Shown: positions 9,614 through 18,844 of the stretch, one piece after another
Numbering within the stretch: the first letter of the stretch is position 1
How the letters are laid out: each line of letters starts with the position of its first letter
Source: CAWARU01 sp963805795
GTDB lineage: Bacteria > Pseudomonadota > Gammaproteobacteria > UBA6186 > Azoamicaceae
NCBI GenBank assembly: GCA_963805795.1
Contig: CAWDVG010000001.1
Coordinates: forward strand, 1,116,001 to 1,180,000
DNA: 64,000 bases
Reading direction: 5' to 3'
The notes under the pieces: model-generated
Seen by the model: only the letters and a program-made list of their open reading frames with translations
Databases searched by the model: none
What the model was told of the DNA's origin: nothing
Translations under genes and position numbers: made by a program

Positions 9614-10534
9614 ATGCATAAGGACCAAAGCAATCTGCAACGCAAAATCAAGATTACCTGGAAAAGTAAGCCAACAATTGAAGGTGCAGGGGTGCATCTT
9701 AAACGTGCTTTTGGTTTTCATGAATTGCCTTTACTTGATCCCTTTCTATTGTTGGACGATTTTCGTTCTGAAAACCCAGCTGAGTATAAAGCAGGTTTTC
9801 CTTGGCACCCACACCGCGGAATAGAGACCATTACCTATGTATTAGACGGTGATGTAGAACACGGTGATAGTATGGGTAATCGAGGCAACATTGGTGCTGG
9901 GGACGTGCAATGGATGACTGCAGGTAGCGGAATAATCCATCAAGAAATGCCTAAAGGGAATCGACGCGGAGAAATGCTGGGCTTTCAATTGTGGGCTAAT
10001 CTTCCAGCAAAATCAAAAATGATTGATCCCAGATATAGGGAAGTCAAAAGAAATCAAATCCCCGTCATAACCACAGCCGATGGTATTACCTTGAGAATTA
10101 TTTCAGGTGAAATTAATGGAACAAAAGGACCCGTACAGGATGTTGTGACAGCCCCTTCCTATTTTGATATAGAAATTCCTGCCGGTAAGTCGCTCACACA
10201 TTTCACCCATTCAGACCATAGGGTATTGGCTTATGTTATTGATGGAGAAGCTTATTTTGATCCTTTACACACGCCTTTTTCTCATGAAGCTGCTGGACTT
10301 AATTATTTTGATATGAAGCCACCCTGTTCTTGCGAAAATGGTACTTTGGTTCTTTTTGATGAAGGAACCCATATTACGGTTACTACCGATAAACGTTCAG
10401 TTCGTTTTCTATTATGTACCGGAAAACCATTAAAGGAACCCATCGCTTGGTATGGTCCCATTGTGATGAATTCACAGGAGGAGTTAAGAACTGCTTTCCA
10501 AGAATATCAAGATGGTACCTTCATTAAAAAGTAG
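9614..10534 (+). CDS. pirin family protein
   Basis: A 306-aa bicupin of the pirin family. The N-terminal cupin has all metal-ligand residues of the group: HPHRGIET supplies two histidines and GSGIIHQEMP supplies the third histidine and the glutamate. Bacterial pirins may have quercetinase activity or modulate enzymes; the sequence does not decide which. An ATG at 9605 also opens the frame, but the AAGGA element at 9601-9605 overlaps it and is correctly spaced (8 bp) for ATG 9614, so 9614 is chosen. The 3' end overlaps the convergent protease gene by 11 bp. Confidence 0.9.
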   Translation: MHKDQSNLQRKIKITWKSKPTIEGAGVHLKRAFGFHELPLLDPFLLLDDFRSENPAEYKAGFPWHPHRGIETITYVLDGDVEHGDSMGNRGNIGAGDVQWMTAGSGIIHQEMPKGNRRGEMLGFQLWANLPAKSKMIDPRYREVKRNQIPVITTADGITLRIISGEINGTKGPVQDVVTAPSYFDIEIPAGKSLTHFTHSDHRVLAYVIDGEAYFDPLHTPFSHEAAGLNYFDMKPPCSCENGTLVLFDEGTHITVTTDKRSVRFLLCTGKPLKEPIAWYGPIVMNSQEELRTAFQEYQDGTFIKK

Positions 10535-11369
10535 TTTCAAAGCAGGAAGCTAATCTATTTTCATGTTTATTTCTTATAAAAAGAATAAATAAAAATATAA
10601 GTAATAGGAATGTCATGATGCATTTGGTTAATTCCTCAGTTCTAAAAAAAGTAGAAGATAAATTAATCATAAAGTGCAAAATGATGCAGGCTATAATGTT
10701 GCGATTGTTCTTATAATATACCCAATTGATTAAAAATCCATAAGCGATATGGCTAATAAAAAAATTTATGACGTAGAATATGCCTGTGTTCCATAATTGA
10801 TTTTCATAAAAATTTTTTATGAAAAATAATGGCAAATGCCAAATTCCCCAAATAAAGCCAAATAAAAGATTTGTTGTCAATAAGCTAAATTGACTTCTGA
10901 TGCTATCTACACCATAACCTCGCCAGCCCAATTCCTCCCCAATGGGGGCTACAAAAGGAGCAATGAAAAGAATAATCAGACTTGCTAGATTCTTATCCGT
11001 AATAGCTGAAAATTCTTTGGAAATTGTGAATTGTTCTATAGCTTGGCCAGATAACAATGAAAGGGTAGTAGCCAAAAGTATAAGCAATGGCATCAGTAAA
11101 AATAATACTGGGAGATAGCTAAATTTTATTTCTCTAAAATTTAATCTCATCCAAAAATCATTGATTAATGGTTTATTTTTTGTTCCATACATCATTAGTA
11201 GCGCAACAAAGAAAGGCGAAAATAAGCCAAAGATAATTAATATCCATTCATACATTTTCATGTTTTCTTGGTAGCTAAAATAAGCGCCAAAAAATAAAAA
11301 ACTCCAAGACATCACAAAAGTTATAAAATAATATTGAAAGGGTTTATTATATAGATTTGAAGCTTGCAT
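10524..11369 (-). CDS. CPBP family intramembrane metalloprotease
   Basis: A 281-aa multi-pass membrane protein of the CAAX-protease/bacteriocin-processing (CPBP) family. Motif 1 EELGWRG supplies the two glutamates and arginine, motif 2 FGFIWGIWHLPLF supplies a histidine, and the C-terminal CIILHFMINLS supplies the last histidine, so the active site looks complete. About eight hydrophobic segments are present. Family members act in prenyl-protein processing, bacteriocin maturation or self-immunity. The genomic context does not point to a substrate. It ends inside the convergent pirin gene. Confidence 0.88.
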   Translation of the reverse strand: MQASNLYNKPFQYYFITFVMSWSFLFFGAYFSYQENMKMYEWILIIFGLFSPFFVALLMMYGTKNKPLINDFWMRLNFREIKFSYLPVLFLLMPLLILLATTLSLLSGQAIEQFTISKEFSAITDKNLASLIILFIAPFVAPIGEELGWRGYGVDSIRSQFSLLTTNLLFGFIWGIWHLPLFFIKNFYENQLWNTGIFYVINFFISHIAYGFLINWVYYKNNRNIIACIILHFMINLSSTFFRTEELTKCIMTFLLLIFLFILFIRNKHENRLASCFETTF

Positions 11370-11400
11370 AATCTATTTGATGGATTTTTTCCATGTAACA

Positions 11401-11422
11401 TACCCCCCAAATACGGGGGGTA
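11401..11422. other. GC-rich hairpin
   Basis: TACCCCCC (11401-11408) and GGGGGGTA (11415-11422) form a perfect 8-bp stem with a 6-nt loop, standing out in AT-rich DNA. It lies just past the 3' end of the duplicated Ala-rich gene and could stop minus-strand transcription, but no T-run follows on that strand. Confidence 0.4.
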
Positions 11423-11468
11423 TTGCAATTATCAAAAAAGCCAAAATGTTATTAAGAAGCATTAAACG

Positions 11469-12566
11469 CTAACTTACTGTGGGAGCTGCCGTTGGTTTTA
11501 GATTTGCATCTACTACAGTTCCAGGATTTACCAGATTCCCCTTTGATGCAGCAGCCGCTAAGTCGCTAAAAGCAACCATACTGGGTTTTGGCTTAAGCTC
11601 AGGTTTAAGTGAATTATATACAGCGGTTAATGCATTCAAAGAAACATTTCCTGTCGCTAATGCAGCCGCTGCGCCTACTGTAACCTGATCAATACCCAGA
11701 ATAGCCCCATGAGAATCTGCATCGATCTTCTTCGCTTTTGTTTGCACATCGTTCAATTGTTTATATATATCCGATTTTTTATCTAGCGTTTCAAGAATTT
11801 TATCTAACAAAAGCACGGCCTGATCACAAGCTACGACAGAGGAGTGACCCAAGCTGCTAGCCGAGTTAAGATTATCAACAGCAATACGTCCATTCATATT
11901 CGAGACGGAGGCTTCTGCGATAACTGTTGCTAGTTTCTGCTTAATATCCGCTGTTGTGGGCTCTTCTGCTTGGTTTGCCGCTGTAGATTCGGCCTCATTT
12001 TTAAGAGCTTCATGACTAGTTTTAACTTGAATAGCTGCGGATGATTTATTTGGGCTAATGGCTGCTATAGACTGCACAGGCTGGCTTGGTTGCTTTAATG
12101 ATTCATAAATTACGATTAATTCACTTAAGGCTTCATCACCTGAAATCAAGGCTTTAGAAGCAGCAAATTTAATTTCTGCAATAATTTTGAGTGCTTCATG
12201 AGCTTGTTTGTCGCAAGTTTTAGCGCCGACTTGTACAGCAGTCAATTGCCTAAAAATAAGAGAATTTTTATCTAATTTTTCCAAAATTTTATCTAGCAAT
12301 TTTACTGCCAGATCACATGCGTTTACTGTAGATTCGCCAAAATTTGCAGCAAGGTTAAGACTATTAACCGCATATCTACCATCACTATTTGCTTTATATG
12401 CCTGATTTACTACTGCTGCAAGACGCTCTTTAAGATTCCCTGGAACGAGTGATGAGATTTCCGCTTGGGATAAATTTGCAGAAGCTTGGATATCTCCTGC
12501 TGCTTTGAGATTTGTAGTAGCTGTTTCACTTACTTTTGCAGCCGCTGATGATGCTGTTGCTGACAT
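11469..12566 (-). CDS. Ala-rich protein with an internal tandem duplication
   Basis: A 365-aa protein of no family I recognise. It contains two homologous ~115-residue units, roughly residues 45-160 and 205-320. Both start with a [LI]K[EQ][RK]LA.V..A pattern, then GR.AV..LN.A...G.S.V.ACD.AV.LLDKILE.LDK, and both end in A...Y.SLKP. The units are predicted to be all-helical. The rest is Ala/Ser/Thr-rich and probably disordered. TGGAGGAT lies before the ATG. No signal peptide. Composition resembles other proteins in this window that I take to be secreted effectors; its function is unknown. Confidence 0.6.
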   Translation of the reverse strand: MSATASSAAAKVSETATTNLKAAGDIQASANLSQAEISSLVPGNLKERLAAVVNQAYKANSDGRYAVNSLNLAANFGESTVNACDLAVKLLDKILEKLDKNSLIFRQLTAVQVGAKTCDKQAHEALKIIAEIKFAASKALISGDEALSELIVIYESLKQPSQPVQSIAAISPNKSSAAIQVKTSHEALKNEAESTAANQAEEPTTADIKQKLATVIAEASVSNMNGRIAVDNLNSASSLGHSSVVACDQAVLLLDKILETLDKKSDIYKQLNDVQTKAKKIDADSHGAILGIDQVTVGAAAALATGNVSLNALTAVYNSLKPELKPKPSMVAFSDLAAAASKGNLVNPGTVVDANLKPTAAPTVS

Positions 12567-12606
12567 AATTCAATCCTCCATAATTGAAAAAAAGGTAAGT
12601 TACAAC

Positions 12607-12694
12607 GGGGTCAAAGCCGGACAATAGACAAATCTGTTTCAGTCATAAATATTTGTGTCTTCAATAGATTTGTCTATTGTCCGGCTTTGACCCC
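12607..12694 (+). repeat. 88-bp inverted-repeat element, copy 1
   Basis: Perfect 29-bp arms at 12607-12635 and 12666-12694 flank a 30-bp centre. The arm begins GGGGTCAAAGCCGGAC. Two further copies are at 17865 and 18845. It sits in the leader between the duplicated Ala-rich gene (minus) and the small secreted protein gene (plus). It looks like a non-autonomous mobile or REP-type repeat; no transposase of matching type is in the window. Confidence 0.9.
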
Positions 12695-12804
12695 CACTAA
12701 CCCAAACTCTTAGACGGTAACATAGTAACTGAAAAAAACAAACAGCATTAGTAAAAAAATCTTTTTTGACTATAGTTAGTATGACTGATTTAACAGGAGG
12801 TTTT

Positions 12805-13284
12805 ATGAAACATTATTTGACACTCGCAGGAACATTGTTGTTAGCTCCCTCACTTTGCTTTGCTGGAACTTTAACATCAATGAAAAAGGATGAAGTTACA
12901 AACGCAATCGCAGATAAAACGATTACCACAGTTTCGGCTGCAACGCTCAATGGGAAAGTCGTTAATAATTCTTTTACAGGGTATTTTTCTAAGGATGGGA
13001 AATCAACCGGTTCATTTGATAACAAACCCGAAACGGATCCTCAAACTGATACAGGAACATGGAAAGTAGATTCAGATGGTAAGTTTTGTTACAAATGGGA
13101 TCATTGGGATAACAACAAAGAACAATGCGTTTCTTTTTTCAAGTTGAACAATGGTATTCTCGTTATTAACGGCCAAAATGGTTTTGAAAGCATGATTCTT
13201 TCTGAACAAATCCGATCAGGAAACCAAATGGGTAGTCAAAATGGTTCCGGTAATGGAAATCAAATGGGTACGGCTGCGCAATAA
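12805..13284 (+). CDS. small secreted protein, Gly/Asn/Gln-rich tail
   Basis: A 159-aa protein with a clear Sec signal peptide (positively charged start, hydrophobic core, cleavage likely after SLCFA at about residue 20). The mature part has a G-x-W-K-V-x-x-D-G-K-F-C-Y-K-W pattern followed by a second cysteine in QCVSFF, suggesting a disulfide-stabilised beta domain of the kind found in DUF995-type proteins; that comparison is from memory. It ends in a Gly/Asn/Gln-rich tail with repeated NQMG. AGGAGG is perfectly spaced before ATG 12805, so the longer frame from 12766 is not used. Periplasmic or outer-surface location is expected. Confidence 0.75.
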   Translation: MKHYLTLAGTLLLAPSLCFAGTLTSMKKDEVTNAIADKTITTVSAATLNGKVVNNSFTGYFSKDGKSTGSFDNKPETDPQTDTGTWKVDSDGKFCYKWDHWDNNKEQCVSFFKLNNGILVINGQNGFESMILSEQIRSGNQMGSQNGSGNGNQMGTAAQ

Positions 13285-13303
13285 CTTGCCAAAAGGTAGT
13301 TAG

Positions 13304-13349
13304 CCCCTCTATCTGCGATCTTCTTAATGCAGAAAACAGAATAGAGGGG
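13304..13349. terminator. bidirectional terminator-like inverted repeat
   Basis: CCCCTCTAT (13304-13312) pairs with ATAGAGGGG (13341-13349), with an inner CTGC/GCAG pairing. It lies between the convergent small secreted protein gene and the coiled-coil protein gene, where a shared terminator is expected. No strong T-tract follows. Confidence 0.5.
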
Positions 13350-13362
13350 ATATATTCATTTA

Positions 13363-15510
13363 TTAATGATCAGGCCCTTGAAATACCGCTTGTACTTGTT
13401 TTTTATTGTTTTCAGAACTCTTCCCATCCTGATTCACCACATGAAGATATTGTGGTGTAATAGCTCCCGCAGCCGCTGTATTCTGTAGTGCTGCAGCTGC
13501 ATGGGTATCGGGATTGGCGTTTACATGAACATTTGTATTGACGCTTACATCAACATTTGCGAATATTAAAGCCTCCGAAAAGCCGGTGCGTTTAAATAAA
13601 TGTTGTAATGCAAGAATGGTTCTTCTTGAAAAAATAACTCGATCAGTATTATGAGTTTTAACAGCTTTAGCTTTCTCCGTAAATTCATTCTCACCAAATT
13701 CCCCATATGTCCCTTCAATAACGACAGTGTAATGAGAATCGCGAAAGTCAATGGAAATATTAAAATTCTGTAGTTTTAGCGCATTAATAAGCGCCATTAA
13801 ATCATCATGGGCAAAAGAATTCTGACGAGCATATAATTTTGAAAAGAGTTGCTTAATAGTGGGATTAACTCTTAACCTTTGCTTAACGCTTTCTTCCCTT
13901 GCTTTCAAATCAACGGCTACGATTTGAACTTTTGTTTGCTCTTCAACTTTCTTCTGAGCAGCCATTCGAAGATCTTCTACAACTTTAGCACGTTTTCTTA
14001 AGGCACGTTCAGCATTTAATGCCGCTCTACGTTCCTCAACAAATTTTTTCCAGTCAATCACTATTGATTGCTTATTTATTTCTGCATTTTCTTTCTGAAA
14101 AGATCTTGTAATTTGTTCTGCTTGAACAGCTACAGAACTTGAAGAAGGAGACGGATGAGAATGACCAGACTCCTTGGCCTTTACTTCATTTGATTCCCTT
14201 TCAACTTGTAATAAAAACTGCTTTGTCTCTGCAAATTTATCGTCCAATATCATTTTTTTGCCATGCAAATCATCGATAATTAAATGCATTTTTTCCGTCA
14301 AATCCATGTTATTATTTAATATATCTTGAACTGTAGAGGATTGATTCACATCAACTATTAATGAGACCAATATACTAATTTTTTCCATTGCAAGTTTTAC
14401 GGATAATATAACATTTGGATGAAATGTATGTGATTTAACCTTAAATTCATTCAACAAATGTGCAGCAAGATCTAAACTAGAATTTATATTCTGCTGCAAT
14501 TTTTTTATCGTTTTCAAATTTTCAGCAAACAATTCCCATTGCTTAATTTTTATGTGTAATGGCGCTATTAAATCTCTTAAGATGGACGTTAAGTTTTTTA
14601 TTTCTTTTATATTCTGTTCAAAATTATTGGCTTGAAAAGCTTCTTGTTTCTTTTTTACAATCTTAGCAGCCTCAATTCCTAACGTAAATACAATTTGAGG
14701 ATTGACATAATCTATTATTAATAAGCAAAGCGTGCCAATTAATGGAACATCTTTGTGGGTTTTACCTTCTTCAAATATGCTCATGAAAAGCTTTAAGAAT
14801 TTATCAATAGGGACTACGAACATATTCAATGGTTTTTCAATATTGATACCTATCCTTTCATATTTATTATCATAAGCAAATCCTTCTACTATCTCAGAAA
14901 ACTCCTTACTAAAAAAGATTTTTAACTTGTGAATCATTGAATTAGAAAACAACCATTCCGGTGTGCTATTAATTTTTAACATTAACTTTTCAAGATATTC
15001 ATTTTCAGCCCGCCGAGCAAACCCTATTTTTTTTATTAAAATATAAAGGTCTTCCGCCTCAACTAAAGCAATTCCTGCAGTAATTCTGTCGCAAACTCTT
15101 TTGTATTGGGTTATTTCATACAGCAACTCATCAGCAATCTTTTTTTGGATAAAATCCTTCCTATTATTTATCGTTTTACGAAATCTGAGATTATGTTTTC
15201 TCATCCAATAAGTACATAATTCACTTTCGCTGGCTTCTCTTGACCATTCCATTAGTGATTGTTTATATAATATACGTCCTTGGCACTGTTCAAAAATATC
15301 TTTTAATGCTTTTGAAAAATTAAGGGATTGAGATGATATAGGTACAACCCCAGCACCATCAGCTGCTGTTTTAGAGTCTACTACTTCCTTTTCTATATCA
15401 GATTTAGCTTTTGAATCGTTTAATAGGGCTCCATTTGTTGTAGCTACCGCTACTATGCTTGCTGTTCCATAAGATTGGGCATGATCCATATTTTCTTTAG
15501 AAGTAGCCAT
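13363..15510 (-). CDS. large helical/coiled-coil protein, candidate effector
   Basis: A 715-aa protein of no recognised family. Residues 1-60 are polar; 60-440 are alpha-helical with heptad-like stretches; 470-560 are strongly charged coiled coil (many Arg/Lys/Glu/Ala). A compact domain follows at ~565-655 containing LMALINALKLQNF, then a DSHYTVVI strand and a C-terminal helix; the pattern is faintly HicA-like, which I mention only as a weak impression. The tail is Ala/Asn-rich. GAGGAG precedes the ATG. No signal peptide. Size, helical content and low-complexity ends match the other candidate effectors in this window. Confidence 0.6.
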   Translation of the reverse strand: MATSKENMDHAQSYGTASIVAVATTNGALLNDSKAKSDIEKEVVDSKTAADGAGVVPISSQSLNFSKALKDIFEQCQGRILYKQSLMEWSREASESELCTYWMRKHNLRFRKTINNRKDFIQKKIADELLYEITQYKRVCDRITAGIALVEAEDLYILIKKIGFARRAENEYLEKLMLKINSTPEWLFSNSMIHKLKIFFSKEFSEIVEGFAYDNKYERIGINIEKPLNMFVVPIDKFLKLFMSIFEEGKTHKDVPLIGTLCLLIIDYVNPQIVFTLGIEAAKIVKKKQEAFQANNFEQNIKEIKNLTSILRDLIAPLHIKIKQWELFAENLKTIKKLQQNINSSLDLAAHLLNEFKVKSHTFHPNVILSVKLAMEKISILVSLIVDVNQSSTVQDILNNNMDLTEKMHLIIDDLHGKKMILDDKFAETKQFLLQVERESNEVKAKESGHSHPSPSSSSVAVQAEQITRSFQKENAEINKQSIVIDWKKFVEERRAALNAERALRKRAKVVEDLRMAAQKKVEEQTKVQIVAVDLKAREESVKQRLRVNPTIKQLFSKLYARQNSFAHDDLMALINALKLQNFNISIDFRDSHYTVVIEGTYGEFGENEFTEKAKAVKTHNTDRVIFSRRTILALQHLFKRTGFSEALIFANVDVSVNTNVHVNANPDTHAAAALQNTAAAGAITPQYLHVVNQDGKSSENNKKQVQAVFQGPDH

Positions 15511-15705
15511 TCCATTTTCTCCTCTTCTTTATAAAAATTAAGTAATAAAATTAATTTGATGTATAATCAAGTCCTTAGGATTATTAGTCTTCATTTTGAT
15601 TAGATGTAAGATAACATATATTATCAAAATATACAACCATTATATATAACCATTTACGCTTCTAAATCTTTGTTTTTGATTAAGAAATAGGTAAGAATTT
15701 TAGCT

Positions 15706-16644
15706 TTATAGCCCTAATTCTTTCATTTTTTGCCTGATTTTAGGCATAGCAGCATAAGCAGTTCTTTTTCCATTATCATAAGCCTCTTTATTGTTTTTAT
15801 CATTATAAGCATCAAAATTATAAAAATAGGGATGCAAAACAATATCAGCCTCTTTTGCCTGACAAGATGCATATTTAAAAAATGAAATATCAATACATCG
15901 AGCCAATAACGACATGCCATGTTTGACTGGGGTTGTGGGTGCATGAGAATTAACATTCACTGCAATGACCATTTTTGGCTTAAAGCGGCGAGCAATATTA
16001 ACGGGCACAGGATCAAGGATACCTCCATCAACCAAAGTTTGCCCATATAACGATACCGGTTTAAACTTTCTGGGATCAGCGGATGAAGCCAGAATGGCCG
16101 GCGCAATAGGACCTGATCGTATTACTTCTACCTTATTCGTATTTAAATTGGTTGCGACCACAACTAAAGGTATTTTCAATTCTTCAAAATTCTTAGCGGT
16201 CACATTTTCTGTGATATAGTTCAGCAATGTAGTACCACATGAAGGGAGTTGCGATGTTTCTAAGAAATCTTTTCTTCTGATATGTAATATTTCATCTTTT
16301 ATTGCGGCAATATTGGGTTTGTCACAATAAATTGCACCAATTAGACTTCCCGCGGAAGCACCCACAATTAAATCAACGGGTATGCCCTCTTTTTCTAATA
16401 CCTCCAGCACCCCTAAATGTGCAATACTTCGAAACCCCCCTGTCCCTAATACTAGGGCCACCCGAATATTTTTAAGAGGTTTTGCTTTCGGTGCTTTACA
16501 GGGAATTATTATGGAACGATATGAGTTTTGAGTGCATCCGGGTAAAAATAAAATAATAAAAATTATCATAAGGCATTTTATTAGCCCTTGATAGCCTAAT
16601 TTATTAAATTTTTGAATTGGGAACATTCCTTTCGTTCTCACCAA
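15706..16644 (-). CDS. patatin-like phospholipase, lipoprotein
   Basis: A 312-aa protein of the patatin/RssA family of serine lipid acyl-hydrolases. A hydrophobic N-terminal segment ends in a lipobox LFLPGC (Cys37), so it should be a lipoprotein exposed to the periplasm. The oxyanion-hole region GTGGFRSIAHLGVL is present, with phenylalanine where Gly-x-Gly-x-Arg is usual. The nucleophile is in GASAGS (Ser97) and the dyad aspartate in DGGILDPVPV. The catalytic dyad is therefore complete. A second ATG six codons downstream is an alternative start. The substrate could be host or bacterial phospholipid; the sequence does not say. Confidence 0.88.
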   Translation of the reverse strand: MVRTKGMFPIQKFNKLGYQGLIKCLMIIFIILFLPGCTQNSYRSIIIPCKAPKAKPLKNIRVALVLGTGGFRSIAHLGVLEVLEKEGIPVDLIVGASAGSLIGAIYCDKPNIAAIKDEILHIRRKDFLETSQLPSCGTTLLNYITENVTAKNFEELKIPLVVVATNLNTNKVEVIRSGPIAPAILASSADPRKFKPVSLYGQTLVDGGILDPVPVNIARRFKPKMVIAVNVNSHAPTTPVKHGMSLLARCIDISFFKYASCQAKEADIVLHPYFYNFDAYNDKNNKEAYDNGKRTAYAAMPKIRQKMKELGL

Positions 16645-16851
16645 ATCCCTGACCTATAACCCGTAGAATATTTAACATCTCTAACGAGTCAGCAATACTC
16701 AAAATGTCTCAAGCTTTGGCTTTTCTCTTAAAAATATATTCACATACTAAACCTTCATATATTTAATATAGAATACTATTACAAAACCATCCAAAACACA
16801 TTATTTGCTATATTTAATTAGATACCAGCAGAAAATAATAGGAGATCATTT

Positions 16852-17319
16852 ATGTCAAAAATATTAGCCTCCCAAACCCCTGCCCCTGATTTCACATTAC
16901 ATGTGACTGCTGATCAGACATTTTCATTGAGCGAACTTAAAGGAAAACCAGTCATTCTTGCCTTTTATCCGGCAGATTGGAGTCCCGTTTGTGGTGATCA
17001 AATGGCGCTATTAAATGCAGTACTTCCAGAATTTCGTAAATATGGTGCTGAACTTCTTGGAATTTCTGTCGATGGTGTGTGGTGTCATGATGCATTTGCC
17101 GCTGCCCGAAAATTGCATTTTCCTCTGTTATCGGATTTTGAACCTAAAGGGGATATTGCAAAGCAATATGGTGCATACCGCGATAAAGATGGTTATTGTG
17201 AGCGCGCCTTATTCGTGATTGACAAAAATGGCATGATAAGCTGGAGTTATCTTTCTCCTATTGCAGAAAATCCAGGAGCAGATGGTATTCTAGAAGCATT
17301 AGCTGCCCTACCTAAATAG
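16852..17319 (+). CDS. peroxiredoxin (AhpC/TSA family)
   Basis: A 155-aa thiol peroxidase that reduces hydroperoxides. The peroxidatic cysteine is Cys47 in SPVCGDQ, within the usual FYPADWSPVC context (P-x-x-x-[TS]-x-x-C). Cys78 and Cys116 are possible resolving residues. Length fits the one-domain Bcp/AhpE-type group. An AGGAGA site precedes ATG 16852. A thioredoxin-fold gene follows 10 bp downstream, suggesting a redox operon in which that protein served as partner; that partner is now frameshifted. Confidence 0.93.
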   Translation: MSKILASQTPAPDFTLHVTADQTFSLSELKGKPVILAFYPADWSPVCGDQMALLNAVLPEFRKYGAELLGISVDGVWCHDAFAAARKLHFPLLSDFEPKGDIAKQYGAYRDKDGYCERALFVIDKNGMISWSYLSPIAENPGADGILEALAALPK

Positions 17320-17329
17320 GAGAACTAAT

Positions 17330-17849
17330 ATGTCACAATTAAAAATTCCGGTTACAATGAAGATCATATTCAAGGTGAAGAAAATGCCCCAATTACACTA
17401 GTGGAATATGGTGATTATGAATGTCCTTATTGTGGATCTGCTTATCCTATTGTAAAACGTATCCAAAAACATTTTGGGAAACGTTTGAGATTTGTATTTC
17501 GAAATTTTCCCATAGTCGACAGTCATCCTCATGCGGGAATTGCGGCGATGACTGCAGAATTTGCAGCAGCACATAATAAATTTTGGGAAATGCATGATAT
17601 TTTCTATGAAAACCAAGAGTCTTTGGACTTGAATGACCTACTTACTTATGCCAAATCCCTTGATTTATCTCCAAAACAGATCTTCAGAAAGCGATCGAGA
17701 ATGAAACTTTTGCTGATAAAATAAAAAATGATTTTATGGGTGGCGTTAGAAGTGGTGTTAATGGTACTCCATCATTTTTTATTAATGGTAATCGTCATAA
17801 TGGATCTTTTGAGTATGAAGATTTGTTAGCCGCTCTCGAACAAATATAA
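17330..17849 (+). pseudogene. DsbA-like thioredoxin-fold protein, two frameshifts
   Basis: The start MSQLKIPV is in one frame; the body, from NEDHIQG through LVEYGDYECPYCG to DLSPKQ, is in a second; the end, from LQKAIENETF through GVNGTPSFFING to LAALEQI, is in a third. Each switch equals loss of a single base, near 17352-17355 and near 17680. The CPYC active site and the cis-proline TPSFF motif are both preserved. The reconstructed ~170-aa protein would be a DsbA/DsbG-like oxidoreductase without a signal peptide, of the kind often found with peroxiredoxins. Either the gene has recently decayed or the assembly carries two indels here. Confidence 0.85.
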
Positions 17850-17864
17850 AAGCAAGTCCGAAGA

Positions 17865-17952
17865 GGGGTCAAAGCCGGACAATAGACAAATCTATTGAAA
17901 ACACAAGCGTTTATGACTGAGCGAGATTTGTCTATTGTCCGGCTTTGACCCC
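17865..17952 (-). repeat. 88-bp inverted-repeat element, copy 2
   Basis: Arms at 17865-17893 and 17924-17952 are identical to those of copy 1. The 30-bp centre matches copy 1 only after reverse-complementing, so this copy is in opposite orientation. It lies 15 bp after the DsbA-like pseudogene and 15 bp from the stop of the next, minus-strand gene, so it could also act as a transcription stop for both. Confidence 0.9.
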
Positions 17953-17967
17953 TTCCCCTCTTCCCTC

Positions 17968-18696
17968 TTACATATAGGCCTTTGGCGCAAATTTTTCTAT
18001 TTCTGTTATGGTCTTATCCTGCCTAGATATCATAAGCGCTTGCTGGGTTATTGTTTCATCTAATTGTGTGACACTCGCACGTAATCTTCGATTTTCCTCA
18101 CGCAAAGCAACGAGCTGTTCGTATAATTCTGCATTGGCTTTTCTCAATTCACTATTTTCCTTGGTAAGTTTTACCTTCTCTAGATCTGCATCCATTCCTG
18201 TAGTTTCATGCCGAAAACCAACTGCACCCGCAGTCGCTGCTGCAGGTCTAGGGAATGTTGGTGCTGAAACTTGAAAAGCGGCAACAGATGCAGGAGCAGG
18301 GCTAATAGTAGGAATAATAGGAACAGGATCGGTAAGTCTAGCTGCTACAGCTTGTCTATTTTGATCATTAGAATGTTTACGATCAATATTTGCGATAGAT
18401 CCTGAAAACGTCAGTGCCGGAGTGCTGGGAACAATAGTAGCCGTCGCTGAAGGGGGCACCGCTATAGATGCAGAAGAAGGTGATGCAAGTGCAGGAACAG
18501 AGTCTCCGAGTAAATCGAGCGCGTCAGCTTCCTCTACAGGGTTAGAAGCCATGGGGGCAGCTGCAAAAGCCTGAATCCCCGAATTTCCTGAATTATGTAA
18601 TGCATTGATATTAAGTTGTTTTGAGGTATCAATTTCAGTCTTAGTCTTTGAGAGCAAATCGAGGCAGTCTAGCTCATCGTCATTTCCTTTCATCAT
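17968..18696 (-). CDS. Ala/Pro-rich protein with C-terminal leucine-zipper-like coiled coil
   Basis: A 242-aa protein of no recognised family. Residues 1-165 are Ala/Ser/Pro/Thr-rich and probably disordered. Two similar acidic LDLL-containing motifs, near the start (LDCLDLLSK) and near residue 60 (DALDLLGD), could be short peptide-binding motifs. Residues 172-235 form a clear coiled coil with regular leucines and NAELYEQL/EENRRLR stretches, suggesting dimerisation. GTGGAG precedes the tandem ATGATG start. No signal peptide. Its composition matches other candidate effectors here; function unknown. Confidence 0.55.
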   Translation of the reverse strand: MMKGNDDELDCLDLLSKTKTEIDTSKQLNINALHNSGNSGIQAFAAAPMASNPVEEADALDLLGDSVPALASPSSASIAVPPSATATIVPSTPALTFSGSIANIDRKHSNDQNRQAVAARLTDPVPIIPTISPAPASVAAFQVSAPTFPRPAAATAGAVGFRHETTGMDADLEKVKLTKENSELRKANAELYEQLVALREENRRLRASVTQLDETITQQALMISRQDKTITEIEKFAPKAYM

Positions 18697-18844
18697 TCAA
18701 TACTCCACGGGTGATATGATAATAGTTAATAAAATCATTAGGTTAATATAATTAAAGGGGGTGCTATCTATTGAAAATATATAAGCCCCTAACTCAATGA
18801 TTCAATATTATCAAAATTCTGACTGAATAAGCAATAGGATAAAT

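Noticed and set aside
9427..9621. 64-codon plus frame ahead of pirin
   Set aside because: Hydrophobic and cysteine-rich without a signal peptide pattern or ribosome site; overlaps the pirin ribosome site.
12766..12794. TTGACT/TTTAAC as promoter for the small secreted protein gene
   Set aside because: The -10 box would place the transcript start on or after the ribosome site, so it cannot serve ATG 12805.
15723..15956. Met/Leu-rich minus frame inside the patatin gene
   Set aside because: Out-of-frame shadow; the patatin frame carries intact catalytic motifs.
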